Part shown: positions 25,072 to 33,423 of the stretch, one piece after another
Layout of the letters: the number at the start of each line of letters is the position of its first letter
Position numbering within the stretch: position 1 is the stretch's first letter
Assembly: GCA_001782015.1 (NCBI GenBank)
Contig: MFNJ01000060.1
Coordinates: 1 to 48,685, forward strand
Length of the DNA stretch: 48,685 bases
Reading direction: 5' to 3'
DNA from: Candidatus Levybacteria bacterium RIFCSPHIGHO2_01_FULL_36_15
GTDB lineage: Bacteria > Patescibacteriota > Microgenomatia > Levybacterales > GWA1-39-11
The notes under the pieces: model-generated
What the model was told of the DNA's origin: nothing
The model's input: the letters and a program-made list of their open reading frames with translations, nothing else
Database searches by the model: none
Position numbers and translations under genes: made by a program

Positions 25072-25166
25072 TTAAAAGTTCAAAGTGCAAAGTTTAAAGT
25101 TACGGTTTTCAGTTTAAAAGTTTTATACTCATAATCAATTTTTAACTTTTAATTTTGAACTTTAAA
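25072..25166. repeat. Imperfect 27-bp AT-rich inverted repeat after pnp
   Basis: Arms at 25072-25098 and 25140-25166 match at about 22 of 27 positions in inverse orientation, with a 41-nt loop. The words resemble the micro-repeats at 7185-7245. It lies just after the rpsO-pnp operon and could act as an RNA 3' stabiliser or as a mobile-type intergenic repeat. Confidence 0.55.
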
Positions 25167-25227
25167 TTATTGTAAGGGCGCAAAATACAAGGCTTTGGAA
25201 AAAATATATATCCTCATTTTAATGTCA

Positions 25228-25257
25228 TTGTTTATAAAATTGTTTTAATGTTATACT
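25228..25257 (+). promoter_or_regulatory. Leaderless promoter of the Lon-like gene
   Basis: TTGTTT (25228-25233), 18-nt spacer, TATACT (25252-25257), then 7 nt to ATG 25265. Confidence 0.6.
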
Positions 25258-25264
25258 ATTTTTA

Positions 25265-26335
25265 ATGGATGATAATGCAATTATTTATGAAATAAAAAAA
25301 CTTCAAGAAAGTATTGACGCCGTAAATCTTCCTAAGGAACTAAAAGAAAAGTCCACTGCGATGGTTGAAAGGCTTAATTTTATGGCTAAATCCGGGCAAT
25401 ATTCTAATGATTATGAAAGCATCGCAAGGTATATAGAATGGATTACGAGTCTTCCCTGGAATAAAACTTCTAAAGACATTCTTGATTTAAATCATGTGAA
25501 AAAAGTACTTGATCATAATCATTACGGTTTGCAAAGTGTGAAAGACTCAATTCTCGAATATCTGTCAGTTATGATAACAAAAAATTTGCGGCAAGCACAA
25601 GGCGCAGATTTATTTAAAAGAGCTCCGATTATTTGTGTGGTAGGTCTTGTGGGAACAGGTAAAACTACTATTGCTTATTCTATAGCTGAGGCTATCGGCA
25701 GAAAATTTGAAAGGATTCCTTTTGGGGGAATGGGTGGAGCTCAAACTTTAAGAGGCCAGTCCCGTGTTTTTCCGGATGCGGAGCCAGGTCTTATTATCAA
25801 AGCTTTAAGACGGGCAGGAACAAATAATCCGGTAATTTTACTTGATGAGCTTGACAGGGTAACGGAGGGATCAAGATCTGACATTATGGGAGTTCTTGTT
25901 GAGCTTCTTGATCCTGAGCAAAACAGAAACTTTTCGGATCATTTTATAGATTATCCTTTTGATCTTTCAAATGTTCTTTTTGTGGCAACAGCGAACAATA
26001 CAAAAAATATTTCAATAGCAGTGCTTGACAGACTTGAGGTTATACAGATGCCGTCATATTCCGATGAAGAAAAAACAATAATTGCCAAATCTTACATGTT
26101 GCCAAAAATTCTTACAGATGCTTCTTTAACACCTGATGATCTTGTTATTGACGATAATGTTTGGGCTCGGATCGTAAGACCTTTGGGTTTTGATCCGGGA
26201 ATAAGGACTTTGCAAAGAACTGTCCAGGGACTGGTTAGAAAAGTCATGAGGTATGCTTTGGAGGGGAAAATAAAACAGGAAAATGGCCCCTTTAAAATAA
26301 CCCTTGAAAACGTAAAAGAATTCTTACCTGCCTGA
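25265..26335 (+). CDS. Lon-like AAA+ ATPase without substrate-binding or protease domains
   Basis: A 356-residue protein colinear with the central part of Lon. YIEWITSLPWNKTSKD and the HYGLQSVKDSILEYL stretch match the helical linker, then Walker A GLVGTGKT (127-134), Walker B ILLDELD (191-197), LLDPEQNRNFSDHF, a sensor ATANNT, and the alpha-helical lid with PGIRTLQRTV. The normal N-terminal LON domain (about 200 residues) and the C-terminal Ser-Lys protease domain are missing: the stop follows EFLPA. It is probably an unfoldase or chaperone, or a partner of a separate protease. The stop codon is clean, and the promoter and start argue against a decayed fragment. Confidence 0.8.
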   Translation: MDDNAIIYEIKKLQESIDAVNLPKELKEKSTAMVERLNFMAKSGQYSNDYESIARYIEWITSLPWNKTSKDILDLNHVKKVLDHNHYGLQSVKDSILEYLSVMITKNLRQAQGADLFKRAPIICVVGLVGTGKTTIAYSIAEAIGRKFERIPFGGMGGAQTLRGQSRVFPDAEPGLIIKALRRAGTNNPVILLDELDRVTEGSRSDIMGVLVELLDPEQNRNFSDHFIDYPFDLSNVLFVATANNTKNISIAVLDRLEVIQMPSYSDEEKTIIAKSYMLPKILTDASLTPDDLVIDDNVWARIVRPLGFDPGIRTLQRTVQGLVRKVMRYALEGKIKQENGPFKITLENVKEFLPA

Positions 26336-26343
26336 TAAAGTAG

Positions 26344-26349
26344 TATAAT
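26344..26349 (+). promoter_or_regulatory. -10 box of the RNase J-like gene
   Basis: A perfect TATAAT ends 6 nt before ATG 26356. A weak TTCTTA (26321-26326) lies 17 nt upstream, inside the end of the Lon-like gene. The spacing predicts a leaderless transcript. Confidence 0.5.
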
Positions 26350-26355
26350 ACTAAT

Positions 26356-28002
26356 ATGGATAAAATTTCATTTATACCAATAGGAGGAATTGGTGATGTA
26401 ACAAAAAACATGTACCTTTATGAAAATGATGAAGGCATAATAATAGTTGATTGCGGTTTGGGATTTCCCGATGAAACAATGCCCGGAGTTGATCTTTTAA
26501 TTCCCGATATTGCTTATTTAAAAAAAACCAATAAAAAAATTCTTGGAATGATACTTACTCACGGACATGAAGATCATATAGGAGCTCTTCCTTTTGCGTT
26601 GCCAAAGCTCCCTGAATTTCCAATCTATGGATCAAAACTTACCGCGGCGCTAGCCAATGAAAAACTTAGGGATTTTCAGGTTAAAAGAAATGTGCAAACA
26701 GTGAGTTTTGGAGATGAAGTAACTCTTGGTAATTTCAAGGTAACTTTTATAAGAGTTACTCACTCTATTTTAGATGCGGCAAATTTGCTTATAAAAACTC
26801 CCATTGGTAATTTTTATCATGCCAGTGATTTTAAATTTGATTTCACACCGGTTGACGGAAGACGTTCTCAGTTAGATAAGATTGCAAAAGCGGGGAGCGA
26901 AGGGATATTATGCTTATTCTCTGATTGTCTGGGAAGTCTAAGAGAAGGACATTCGCCGTCTGAGCAGATGCTTTATGAAAGCTTTGAAGATGAATTTAGA
27001 AAAACTCGTGGCAAAATTTTTGTTACCACATATTCTTCTAATATTTCAAGACTAAATCAGGCGATAGAAGTTGGTTTGAAATTAGGCAGAAAAATTTGTT
27101 TTATTGGTAGATCTTTAATTAATGCAAAAGAAATAGGTCGTGAAATGGGTTATATGACTTATCCTCTAACTTCTGAAATAAAACCTTTTGAAATTAGAAA
27201 ACATAAGCCGTCTTCTCTGCTAATTTTTGTGGCAGGAAGTCAGGCACAGGAAAATTCTGCGCTTGTCCGGATTGCAAACGATGAGGACAGAGATATAAAA
27301 ATACAAAAAGGCGATACTGTTATTTTTTCGGCAGACCCGATCCCTGGGAATGAAAACAGTATTAACGGTCTTATTGATGTTATTTCAAAAAAAGGCGCTA
27401 AGGTTGTGTATTCAGATATTACTGATGAGTTCCATGTTTCAGGACATGGTTATTCTTCTGATCTTAAACTTATGATTTCTCTTACCAACCCAAAATATTT
27501 ACTGCCCATAAGCAGCGACTATAAACAAATGGTGGGGTACAAAGATATAGGTCTCTCAATGGGTTACAAAGAAGAAAATATACTTCTGATTGACAGCGGT
27601 CAGGAAGTTGTTTTCACAATAGGATCTGTAAATTTGGGCAGGAAAATTGAAATTGCCAACATTTTTGTGGACGAGGTAACTCATGAAAAACTGGAAGATT
27701 ATGTATTAGTTGATAGGCTTAGAATTTCCAAAGAAGGAATTATTGTAATAATTAGTGAAATTGATTCTTCTACCGGGCAATTGGTTGGAAAGCCAGACAT
27801 TATAGCACGGGGTTTTATTTATGATAAGAAAGATGAGTTTTCAAATAGGCTGGCATCAAACATGAATAAAATTCTTGGTAAAAAGCATGAAAGAGTTACA
27901 AACTGGGCATACTACAGAAATATCATAAAACAAAGGGCGGAAGATTATCTTTTCAAAGAAGGCCGTGAACCTCTGGTTATACCCATAGTGCTGGAAGTTT
28001 AA
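26356..28002 (+). CDS. rnj: RNase J-like beta-lactamase/beta-CASP ribonuclease with altered active-site motifs
   Basis: A 548-residue member of the RNase J family of RNA processing nucleases. The metal ligands HGHEDH (69-74), H136 and D158 and the beta-CASP HVSGHG (360-365) are present, as is the C-terminal RNase J domain. Two conserved blocks differ: GSQGEP reads GSQAQE (295-299 region) and the motif C sequence PVHGE reads PISSD (384-388), replacing the conserved His by Ser386. In characterised RNase J that His is important for catalysis. It may therefore be a weaker, altered or structural RNase. The overall length is normal. Confidence 0.88.
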   Translation: MDKISFIPIGGIGDVTKNMYLYENDEGIIIVDCGLGFPDETMPGVDLLIPDIAYLKKTNKKILGMILTHGHEDHIGALPFALPKLPEFPIYGSKLTAALANEKLRDFQVKRNVQTVSFGDEVTLGNFKVTFIRVTHSILDAANLLIKTPIGNFYHASDFKFDFTPVDGRRSQLDKIAKAGSEGILCLFSDCLGSLREGHSPSEQMLYESFEDEFRKTRGKIFVTTYSSNISRLNQAIEVGLKLGRKICFIGRSLINAKEIGREMGYMTYPLTSEIKPFEIRKHKPSSLLIFVAGSQAQENSALVRIANDEDRDIKIQKGDTVIFSADPIPGNENSINGLIDVISKKGAKVVYSDITDEFHVSGHGYSSDLKLMISLTNPKYLLPISSDYKQMVGYKDIGLSMGYKEENILLIDSGQEVVFTIGSVNLGRKIEIANIFVDEVTHEKLEDYVLVDRLRISKEGIIVIISEIDSSTGQLVGKPDIIARGFIYDKKDEFSNRLASNMNKILGKKHERVTNWAYYRNIIKQRAEDYLFKEGREPLVIPIVLEV

Positions 28003-28023
28003 TATCTTATAATAAACCAGTTA

Positions 28024-28052
28024 TTGACTTTTACGGAATAGTTTATTATTAT
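28024..28052 (+). promoter_or_regulatory. Promoter of the unknown gene at 28091
   Basis: TTGACT (28024-28029), 17-nt spacer, TATTAT (28047-28052). A leader of about 32 nt follows, with a weak hairpin (GCTG 28062-28065 with CAGC 28076-28079) and CTTTTT before the ATG. It resembles the nusA arrangement but with a poorer stem. Confidence 0.5.
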
Positions 28053-28090
28053 TCTGCGTAAGCTGTCCAAAGGGTCAGCCTTTTTAATTT

Positions 28091-28759
28091 ATGAGAGCAT
28101 TGCAAGAAATATTACGACGTAAACAAAAAGCGCCTGTTCCATCTATTCCAAAGCAGGAAGCAGTTACATCTCAACTAGTTCCCGAGCAAAAAGAGCAATA
28201 CCCAAATACTATAGTTGGAATTTTAAAAAGAGTTGAAGGAAAATGTTCTGTGCTTGATTATAGAGGTACAAGAGAAGAATTGGGAAAAGCTTATGAAGGC
28301 CTTTTGGAAATATATCAGGATGGGGTTGCAAACTATAGAAAACTTGCGCAAAGACAAGAAAAACCTTGGAAGGGAAGAATATCTGCGTCGGGAAATATGC
28401 GTGAGCAAGACGGAGTGATTACGGATGACCATGAATACTTAGATATTGGAGTAAAATATCTTAAATTATCTTCCGGGGGAGGATATTATTTTCTTGGTGA
28501 TGGTCATCATGATGGTGAAGAGATAGAAATGGTAGGAAGCGCAAATGAGCAGGAGGTAACACGCATAAGGTACAGAAGACTTAAAACCGAAGAGGCTGAT
28601 GGGATAAAGAGAAAGAAAGTTTTGGAATCTGTTGAAGCAAGATTTAGCCAGAGAGGCAATCCTGTAGGAGTTTCTGTTCTCTTAGCTCCTGAAAAAGCAG
28701 GAGAGCCTTCAGTAGAATATAAATTAAAGTTTCCATCTAAGCAAGCACCAAAGGCTTAA
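28091..28759 (+). CDS. Protein of unknown function
   Basis: A 222-residue soluble protein, not recognised. A basic, Pro/Gln-rich N-terminus (1-40) precedes a helical region (~41-90; TREELGKAYEGLLEIYQDGV) and a beta-rich, charged domain (~95-215) with a glycine patch, SSGGGYYFLGDGHHDGEE. It has no signal peptide or membrane segment. It lies between the RNase J-like gene and ftsK, but has its own promoter, so function cannot be inferred from neighbours. Confidence 0.6.
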   Translation: MRALQEILRRKQKAPVPSIPKQEAVTSQLVPEQKEQYPNTIVGILKRVEGKCSVLDYRGTREELGKAYEGLLEIYQDGVANYRKLAQRQEKPWKGRISASGNMREQDGVITDDHEYLDIGVKYLKLSSGGGYYFLGDGHHDGEEIEMVGSANEQEVTRIRYRRLKTEEADGIKRKKVLESVEARFSQRGNPVGVSVLLAPEKAGEPSVEYKLKFPSKQAPKA

Positions 28760-28774
28760 ATTTTTCCACTAAAG

Positions 28775-28804
28775 TTCCAATTTATCCACAAAATGTTGTA
28801 TAAT
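28775..28804 (+). promoter_or_regulatory. Leaderless promoter of ftsK
   Basis: TTCCAA (28775-28780), 18-nt spacer, perfect TATAAT (28799-28804), then 7 nt to the GTG start at 28812. This is a leaderless candidate with a non-AUG start. Confidence 0.55.
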
Positions 28805-28811
28805 TTCTAGT

Positions 28812-30962
28812 GTGAGCAAAAAAAGAAAATACAGAAGAAGAAAGTCACCCTACAAAATGAATCTTAAAAAGGGTACTGTTTATTCTTTATCTTCTATTTT
28901 TATGATCTTTTTTAGCATAACTCTGCTTTTTTCCTATGCAAGAAGCGGGAGTTTGATTACAAAAATTAATGATTTACTGGTATCATTTTTTGGTTTTCTT
29001 TCTTTTTTAATTCCAATTACTTTGATTTTCTTTTCTCTGGCATTAACCCGGATAAAAGGAAGTCTGACAAAACCAAATGTTACATTGGGATTTGGCGTTT
29101 TTACCCTTTCTTTAATAAGTCTTTTTAAATCCGGTTTATTTGGCCAGGAAGTTTCAGGATATGTTGAGCCGTTGCTTGGTAATTTAAGCATGATTTTATT
29201 TATTGCGGGAGTTGTGGTGGGTTTAGTTGTATTTCTAAATTTGTCTTTGGAGCAGGTGTATAAAGTGTTTGAAGGAACATTTGGTGGGATATTCGGAGGA
29301 TTTTTATCTATCTTTAACAGCAGAAAACCTATTGTTGTTAAAGAAGGCGGCAGGAATCTTGAGATAAAAGGCATGAAAAATGTAATGGATAATATGCCTA
29401 CGGTTGAAAATAAAAAACCTCCTGTTATAAATGAGAAAAGAGTTGATGAAAAATCTCTTGATAGCCTGCGTTTGACAGATGACATAGTTCTTAACAAACC
29501 TCTTGAAATAGGTATTTGGGAATATCCTCCCGTATCTCTTCTTTCAGAGCGCGAGGATAGAAAGGCAGATAGAGGTGATATAAAAAAGATAGCATCAATA
29601 ATTGAGAAAACTCTCCAGAGTTTTGGTATTAATGCGCATGTGGTTGAGATAAATGTCGGTCCGTCGGTCACTCAATACGCTTTACAAATTGCGCTGGGGA
29701 CAAAGCTTTCAAAAATTACAGCTTTATCAAATGATTTGGCTTTGATGACAGAAGCACCTACAGGTCAAATAAGGATTGAAGCACCGATCCCTGGAAGAAA
29801 TTTAGTAGGCGTTGAGGTTCCAAACAGATCATTGGAAGTAGTATCTCTTAAAACAATGCTTTTATCAAGTGTTATGCATAAAGCCAAATCAAAACTTTCA
29901 GTTCCTCTTGGTCTTGATGTTGCGGGTAATCCTTTGATTATTGATGTTGCCAAAATGCCCCATGTTTTGATTGCAGGAACAACAGGTTCAGGAAAATCGG
30001 TACTTATAAATTCCGTTATTGCTTCTCTTCTTTTCAGATCCGCGCCCACAGAAGTAAAAATGATTATGATAGATCCGAAAAGAGTGGAGCTTACAGCCTA
30101 CAATGATATTCCCCACCTTTTGTATCCGGTTGTGGTTGAACCGGCAGAAAGCATTTCGGCATTAAAATGGGCTTTAAAAGAAATGGACAGAAGATATATA
30201 GAATTCGCTAAAAACTCTGTTCGCAATATTGATTCATTTAACGAACTTGCAGGTTTTCAGGCTCTGCCGTATATCGTGATTTTGATTGATGAGCTGGCAG
30301 ATATCATGGCTCTTGCACCCGTTGAAGTAGAAGATTCCATAGCGCGTATTGCTCAGATGGCCAGGGCTACCGGAATACACCTTATTGTTTCAACCCAAAG
30401 GCCATCAGTTGACGTAATAACAGGACTTATTAAGGCAAATATTCCATGCAGAATTGCGTTTAATGTTTCTTCTATGGTTGACAGCAAGGTAATCATTGAT
30501 ACGCCCGGCGCTGAAAAGTTATTAGGCCGGGGAGATATGTTGTATATTCCGCCGGACCAGGCAAAGCCTACCAGGATACAAGGAGCTTTTGTGTCGGAAC
30601 AGGATATCAAAAGACTTGTTAACTTCATAAAATCTAAAAACATTCCTGTTGAATATACGGAAGAAATAGTAAAACAGGAAGTAAATCTTAAAAGAGGCGG
30701 AGCGGGACAAATGACCGGAGGTTTAAATGGAGGTAAGGGCAGAGACGAGCTTTTTGAGCAGGCGGTCAGAATTGTTTGCCAGTATGACAGAGCCTCATCG
30801 TCACTTCTTCAGAGGCGTCTTTCAATTGGATTTGCAAGAGCAGCAAGAATAATAGATCAGCTTGAAGAAGCAGGAATTGTAGGACCGGGAGAAGGTTCAA
30901 AACCAAGAGATGTGATCATTAAAAATCCTGAGGAAATTTTAAGGAACTTATCAGAACAATAA
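28812..30962 (+). CDS. ftsK: DNA translocase FtsK/SpoIIIE
   Basis: A 716-residue, septum-located DNA pump that clears chromosome ends during division. A basic N-terminus precedes four membrane helices (~22-145), a short linker, then alpha and beta motor domains: Walker A GTTGSGKS (389-396), Walker B VILIDELAD (488-496), and MARATGIHLIVSTQRPS. The gamma winged-helix (about 645-716; DRASSSLLQRRLSIGFARA) should read orienting sequences. The linker is short compared with E. coli FtsK and matches the SpoIIIE size class. Start is GTG 28812, fixed by the adjacent -10 box. Confidence 0.96.
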   Translation: MSKKRKYRRRKSPYKMNLKKGTVYSLSSIFMIFFSITLLFSYARSGSLITKINDLLVSFFGFLSFLIPITLIFFSLALTRIKGSLTKPNVTLGFGVFTLSLISLFKSGLFGQEVSGYVEPLLGNLSMILFIAGVVVGLVVFLNLSLEQVYKVFEGTFGGIFGGFLSIFNSRKPIVVKEGGRNLEIKGMKNVMDNMPTVENKKPPVINEKRVDEKSLDSLRLTDDIVLNKPLEIGIWEYPPVSLLSEREDRKADRGDIKKIASIIEKTLQSFGINAHVVEINVGPSVTQYALQIALGTKLSKITALSNDLALMTEAPTGQIRIEAPIPGRNLVGVEVPNRSLEVVSLKTMLLSSVMHKAKSKLSVPLGLDVAGNPLIIDVAKMPHVLIAGTTGSGKSVLINSVIASLLFRSAPTEVKMIMIDPKRVELTAYNDIPHLLYPVVVEPAESISALKWALKEMDRRYIEFAKNSVRNIDSFNELAGFQALPYIVILIDELADIMALAPVEVEDSIARIAQMARATGIHLIVSTQRPSVDVITGLIKANIPCRIAFNVSSMVDSKVIIDTPGAEKLLGRGDMLYIPPDQAKPTRIQGAFVSEQDIKRLVNFIKSKNIPVEYTEEIVKQEVNLKRGGAGQMTGGLNGGKGRDELFEQAVRIVCQYDRASSSLLQRRLSIGFARAARIIDQLEEAGIVGPGEGSKPRDVIIKNPEEILRNLSEQ

Positions 30963-31005
30963 TTCCATTTTTAAATATTTTATAAAATTCATCCAGTGGT
31001 AAATA

Positions 31006-31632
31006 ATGAGAAGGGTAAGCGATATTTTAAGGGAAGAAAGAGAGAAAAAAAATCTTTCTCTTGAATATATTGAGAAAACTACAAAAATTAGGGTTGAGTA
31101 TTTAAAAGCAATTGAAGAAGGAAGATTTCATACTCTTCCCTCAGAATCTTATGCTTTGGGTTTTGTTAAAAATTATGCCAGTTTTTTAGGGTTATCCCGC
31201 GCAAGAATAGTTGCGCTTTTCAGGAGAGAATACAAAGAAGAGAACCGGGAAATAATTCCTAACTTTAGAAAAAACACTAACCGTTTTTCTAAGAACCCTT
31301 TTCGCAATTCAAAAAACATTCTAATAACTGCAATTTTTTTAATAGTTGCCGTGTATATTTTCTTCCAGTATAATTCGCTTCTTTTTGGTCCGCCTTTGAG
31401 CGTATCAAGCCCCAAAAACGGAGAAACGATACACAATAATGTTGTTGAAATAAAAGGGAAAACTGATCCTTACGCTGTTTTATCAATAGATGGAGAAGAG
31501 ATATTTGTGGGTATTGACGGAAGTTTTAAAAAATCGATTTATGTTTTTCCGGGCAATAAAAAAATTTCAATCGTGGCAAAAAACAGATTTGGAAAAGAGA
31601 CAAAACAGAACTTTGAGGTTAAAGTAGAATAG
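31006..31632 (+). CDS. RodZ-like membrane protein (HTH_25 domain, TM, Ig-like exterior)
   Basis: A 208-residue bitopic protein. A RodZ-type helix-turn-helix occupies ~3-70 (LREEREKKNLSLEYIEKTTK, then YLKAIEEGRFHTLP), followed by a basic linker, one membrane helix (~103-121), and an outer beta-sandwich domain (~130-208; PKNGETIHNNVVEIKGKT) of the Ig-like type. RodZ links MreB to cell-shape machinery; here the outer domain is a compact Ig-like fold. It lies 43 nt after ftsK and is probably in the same unit, as a division or shape gene pair. Confidence 0.8.
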   Translation: MRRVSDILREEREKKNLSLEYIEKTTKIRVEYLKAIEEGRFHTLPSESYALGFVKNYASFLGLSRARIVALFRREYKEENREIIPNFRKNTNRFSKNPFRNSKNILITAIFLIVAVYIFFQYNSLLFGPPLSVSSPKNGETIHNNVVEIKGKTDPYAVLSIDGEEIFVGIDGSFKKSIYVFPGNKKISIVAKNRFGKETKQNFEVKVE

Positions 31633-31662
31633 AAATTTGGCATTTTTCACCATTTTTATATA

Positions 31663-31692
31663 TTGACTTTTTAATGCATAAAATGGTAGTCT
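31663..31692 (+). promoter_or_regulatory. Leaderless promoter of the small membrane-protein pair
   Basis: TTGACT (31663-31668), 18-nt spacer, TAGTCT (31687-31692), then 7 nt to ATG 31700. Confidence 0.55.
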
Positions 31693-31699
31693 AAAATAT

Positions 31700-31954
31700 A
31701 TGATAGATACTGTCCAAGCTGTGCTTTTGGTGGTAATAGTTCTTCTAACAGTTTTGCTTTTTGTGCTTGGAGTGCAGATATTCTTCATCCTTAAAGAGTT
31801 TAAAAAAACAGTTGAAAGAACAAATCGGATTCTGGACGTTGCAGAGTCAATAACGGAAGCTGTTGTTGAACCTGTTTCTTTTATTTCTACGCTTCTTTTA
31901 GGTGTAAAAACCATTTCTAAATTTTTAAAATCAACAAAAGAAAATAAAAAATAA
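31700..31954 (+). CDS. Small single-span membrane protein
   Basis: An 84-residue protein. One long hydrophobic helix (about 5-30) is followed by an amphipathic helix (FKKTVERTNRILDVAESITE) and a hydrophobic C-terminal segment (~58-74). It resembles DUF948-type envelope proteins in plan, but a firm family call is not possible. It precedes the YtxH-like gene by 5 nt, and the pair is likely to act together at the membrane. Confidence 0.65.
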   Translation: MIDTVQAVLLVVIVLLTVLLFVLGVQIFFILKEFKKTVERTNRILDVAESITEAVVEPVSFISTLLLGVKTISKFLKSTKENKK

Positions 31955-31959
31955 TTAAT

Positions 31960-32241
31960 ATGAATGAAAAGAAAGAAAATTCTTCAAACGGATTTGTTTG
32001 GGGGATGCTAATTGGCGCTTCTCTTGTTCTTCTTCTTGGAACCAAGAAAGGAAGAAAAATTTTAGAAAAAGTTTCAGAAAAAGGATTGGAGACAATTGAG
32101 AATATAGTAAAAAATCAAGGATTAGACTGTTTAATGGATGAAGATGAAGAAGTTCAGGAAATGGAAACATCTTCCCGGGAGGCAGAGAACAACCACTCTG
32201 CCGGTAAAAGATTTTTTAAGGGAATTAAGAAAAAAAGCTAA
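31960..32241 (+). CDS. YtxH-like small membrane protein
   Basis: A 93-residue protein with a short hydrophilic N-terminus and FVWGMLIGASLVLLLGTKKG, a glycine-containing membrane helix followed by the T-K-K-G-R basic turn typical of YtxH/Gas-vesicle-like stress proteins. An amphipathic helix follows, then an acidic stretch (~56-75) and a basic C-terminus. YtxH proteins are general-stress envelope proteins of unknown mechanism. It is co-transcribed with the 84-residue protein upstream. Confidence 0.6.
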   Translation: MNEKKENSSNGFVWGMLIGASLVLLLGTKKGRKILEKVSEKGLETIENIVKNQGLDCLMDEDEEVQEMETSSREAENNHSAGKRFFKGIKKKS

Positions 32242-32281
32242 ATTAAACTTGTCAGTTTTATTTCTCCCTATTTCTCGCTCT

Positions 32282-32372
32282 GAATATGCTTTTTCTTATT
32301 CGCAACGCGCCTATACTCTTATTTTTCCATAATCTTTTTTCTCGCTTACGCTTATTGCGAAAAAGTATATTC
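32282..32372. repeat. Intergenic inverted repeat with 14-bp arms
   Basis: Arms at 32282-32295 (GAATATGCTTTTTC) and 32359-32372 (GAAAAAGTATATTC) pair along all 14 positions with one G-T wobble. CGCAA (32301-32305) and TTGCG (32355-32359) can form an adjoining inner stem. CTCGCT words recur nearby. It could be a structured RNA, a terminator for the upstream pair, or a small repeat element. Confidence 0.5.
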
Positions 32373-32397
32373 CTCGCTTAATAATTTTATATAATAA

Positions 32398-32426
32398 TTC
32401 CATTTTTACCTGGTTTGTAATATAAT
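32398..32426 (+). promoter_or_regulatory. Leaderless promoter of yvcK
   Basis: TTCCAT (32398-32403), 17-nt spacer, perfect TATAAT (32421-32426), then 7 nt to ATG 32434. Confidence 0.65.
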
Positions 32427-32433
32427 TGACCGC

Positions 32434-33423
32434 ATGAAGAAGGTTGTTGTGATAGGTGGAGGTACAGGCGTATTCACCGTTCTTTCCGGCCTTAAAATTT
32501 ATCCCTATAAACTTTCCGCTATTGTTTCTATGGCAGATGACGGGGGATCAACAGGAACATTGCGTGAGGAATTTGGAATTTTACCGCCAGGAGATATAAG
32601 GCGAGCTTTAATTGCGCTTTCTGATGCCAACAACAAGACTCTTTCCGAACTTTTTAATTTCAGGTTTGAAGAAGGGTCAAGTCTTAAAGGGCACAGTCTT
32701 GGTAATCTTTTAATAACCGCGCTGGAACGGATAACCGGTAATTTTCGTGACGCAATAAAAGAAGCTACAAAGATATTAAACGTAAAAGGGGACGTTGTTC
32801 CGGTAACTCTTGAGGCAACCCATCTATATGCTGAACTTGAGAATGGGGAAGTAATTGAAGGAGAAACAAATATAGATATTCCCAAACATGATGGTAAACT
32901 GCACATTAAAAAACTTTTTTTACACCCAAAAGTTATTGCCAATCCTGATGCTGTTGCAACCATTAGAAAAGCGGATATAATCATACTTGGTCCGGGAGAT
33001 TTATATACTTCTATTCTTCCTAATTTGCTGGTTGATGGAATTACAGGAGCAATTGTCAGTTCAAAAGCCCAAAAAATCTGCGTTGTAAATATTATGACAA
33101 AACTTGGGGAAACTTACGGGTTTTGCGCTTCTGATTTTCTTAGAACTCTTGAGACATACCTGGGCAAAAATATTGTTAATTATTGTGTTGTAAATATTCA
33201 AAGGCCCAATAAAGATCTTCTTTTAAAGTATCAGAGGGAAAAAGATGACTTTGTAAGATTTGATAAAAATAATTTTAAAAACAGCAGAGTAAAAATAATT
33301 ACCGGAAATTTCTTAAGGCGCGGAACATTTTTAAGGCATGATCCAACAAAACTTGCTGAATCTCTATCAAAAATTATCAATCAAAGAAGAATTGGCTTCT
33401 TTAAGCTTCCAACCAATGGATAA
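32434..33423 (+). CDS. yvcK: YvcK/CofD-like protein (gluconeogenesis factor family)
   Basis: A 329-residue Rossmann-like protein. VVVIGGGTGVFTVLSGL opens the nucleotide-sugar-binding site; MADDGGSTGTLREEFG, PPGDIRRALIAL, GHSLGNLLI and LGPGDLYTSILPNL are all family signatures. In Firmicutes YvcK binds UDP-sugars and influences cell-wall synthesis and carbon use; it is not a true CofD transferase in organisms without F420. The function here is by homology. Its last bases overlap the likely nth start by 8 nt. Confidence 0.93.
   Translation: MKKVVVIGGGTGVFTVLSGLKIYPYKLSAIVSMADDGGSTGTLREEFGILPPGDIRRALIALSDANNKTLSELFNFRFEEGSSLKGHSLGNLLITALERITGNFRDAIKEATKILNVKGDVVPVTLEATHLYAELENGEVIEGETNIDIPKHDGKLHIKKLFLHPKVIANPDAVATIRKADIIILGPGDLYTSILPNLLVDGITGAIVSSKAQKICVVNIMTKLGETYGFCASDFLRTLETYLGKNIVNYCVVNIQRPNKDLLLKYQREKDDFVRFDKNNFKNSRVKIITGNFLRRGTFLRHDPTKLAESLSKIINQRRIGFFKLPTNG

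Noticed and set aside
28934-29671. A 245-residue minus-strand frame opposite ftsK
   Set aside because: It mirrors the FtsK membrane and linker coding sequence and has no recognisable domain or promoter.
33338-33415. Upstream extension of nth
   Set aside because: It lies inside yvcK and encodes residues with no match to Nth; ATG 33416 gives the normal 8-nt overlap.
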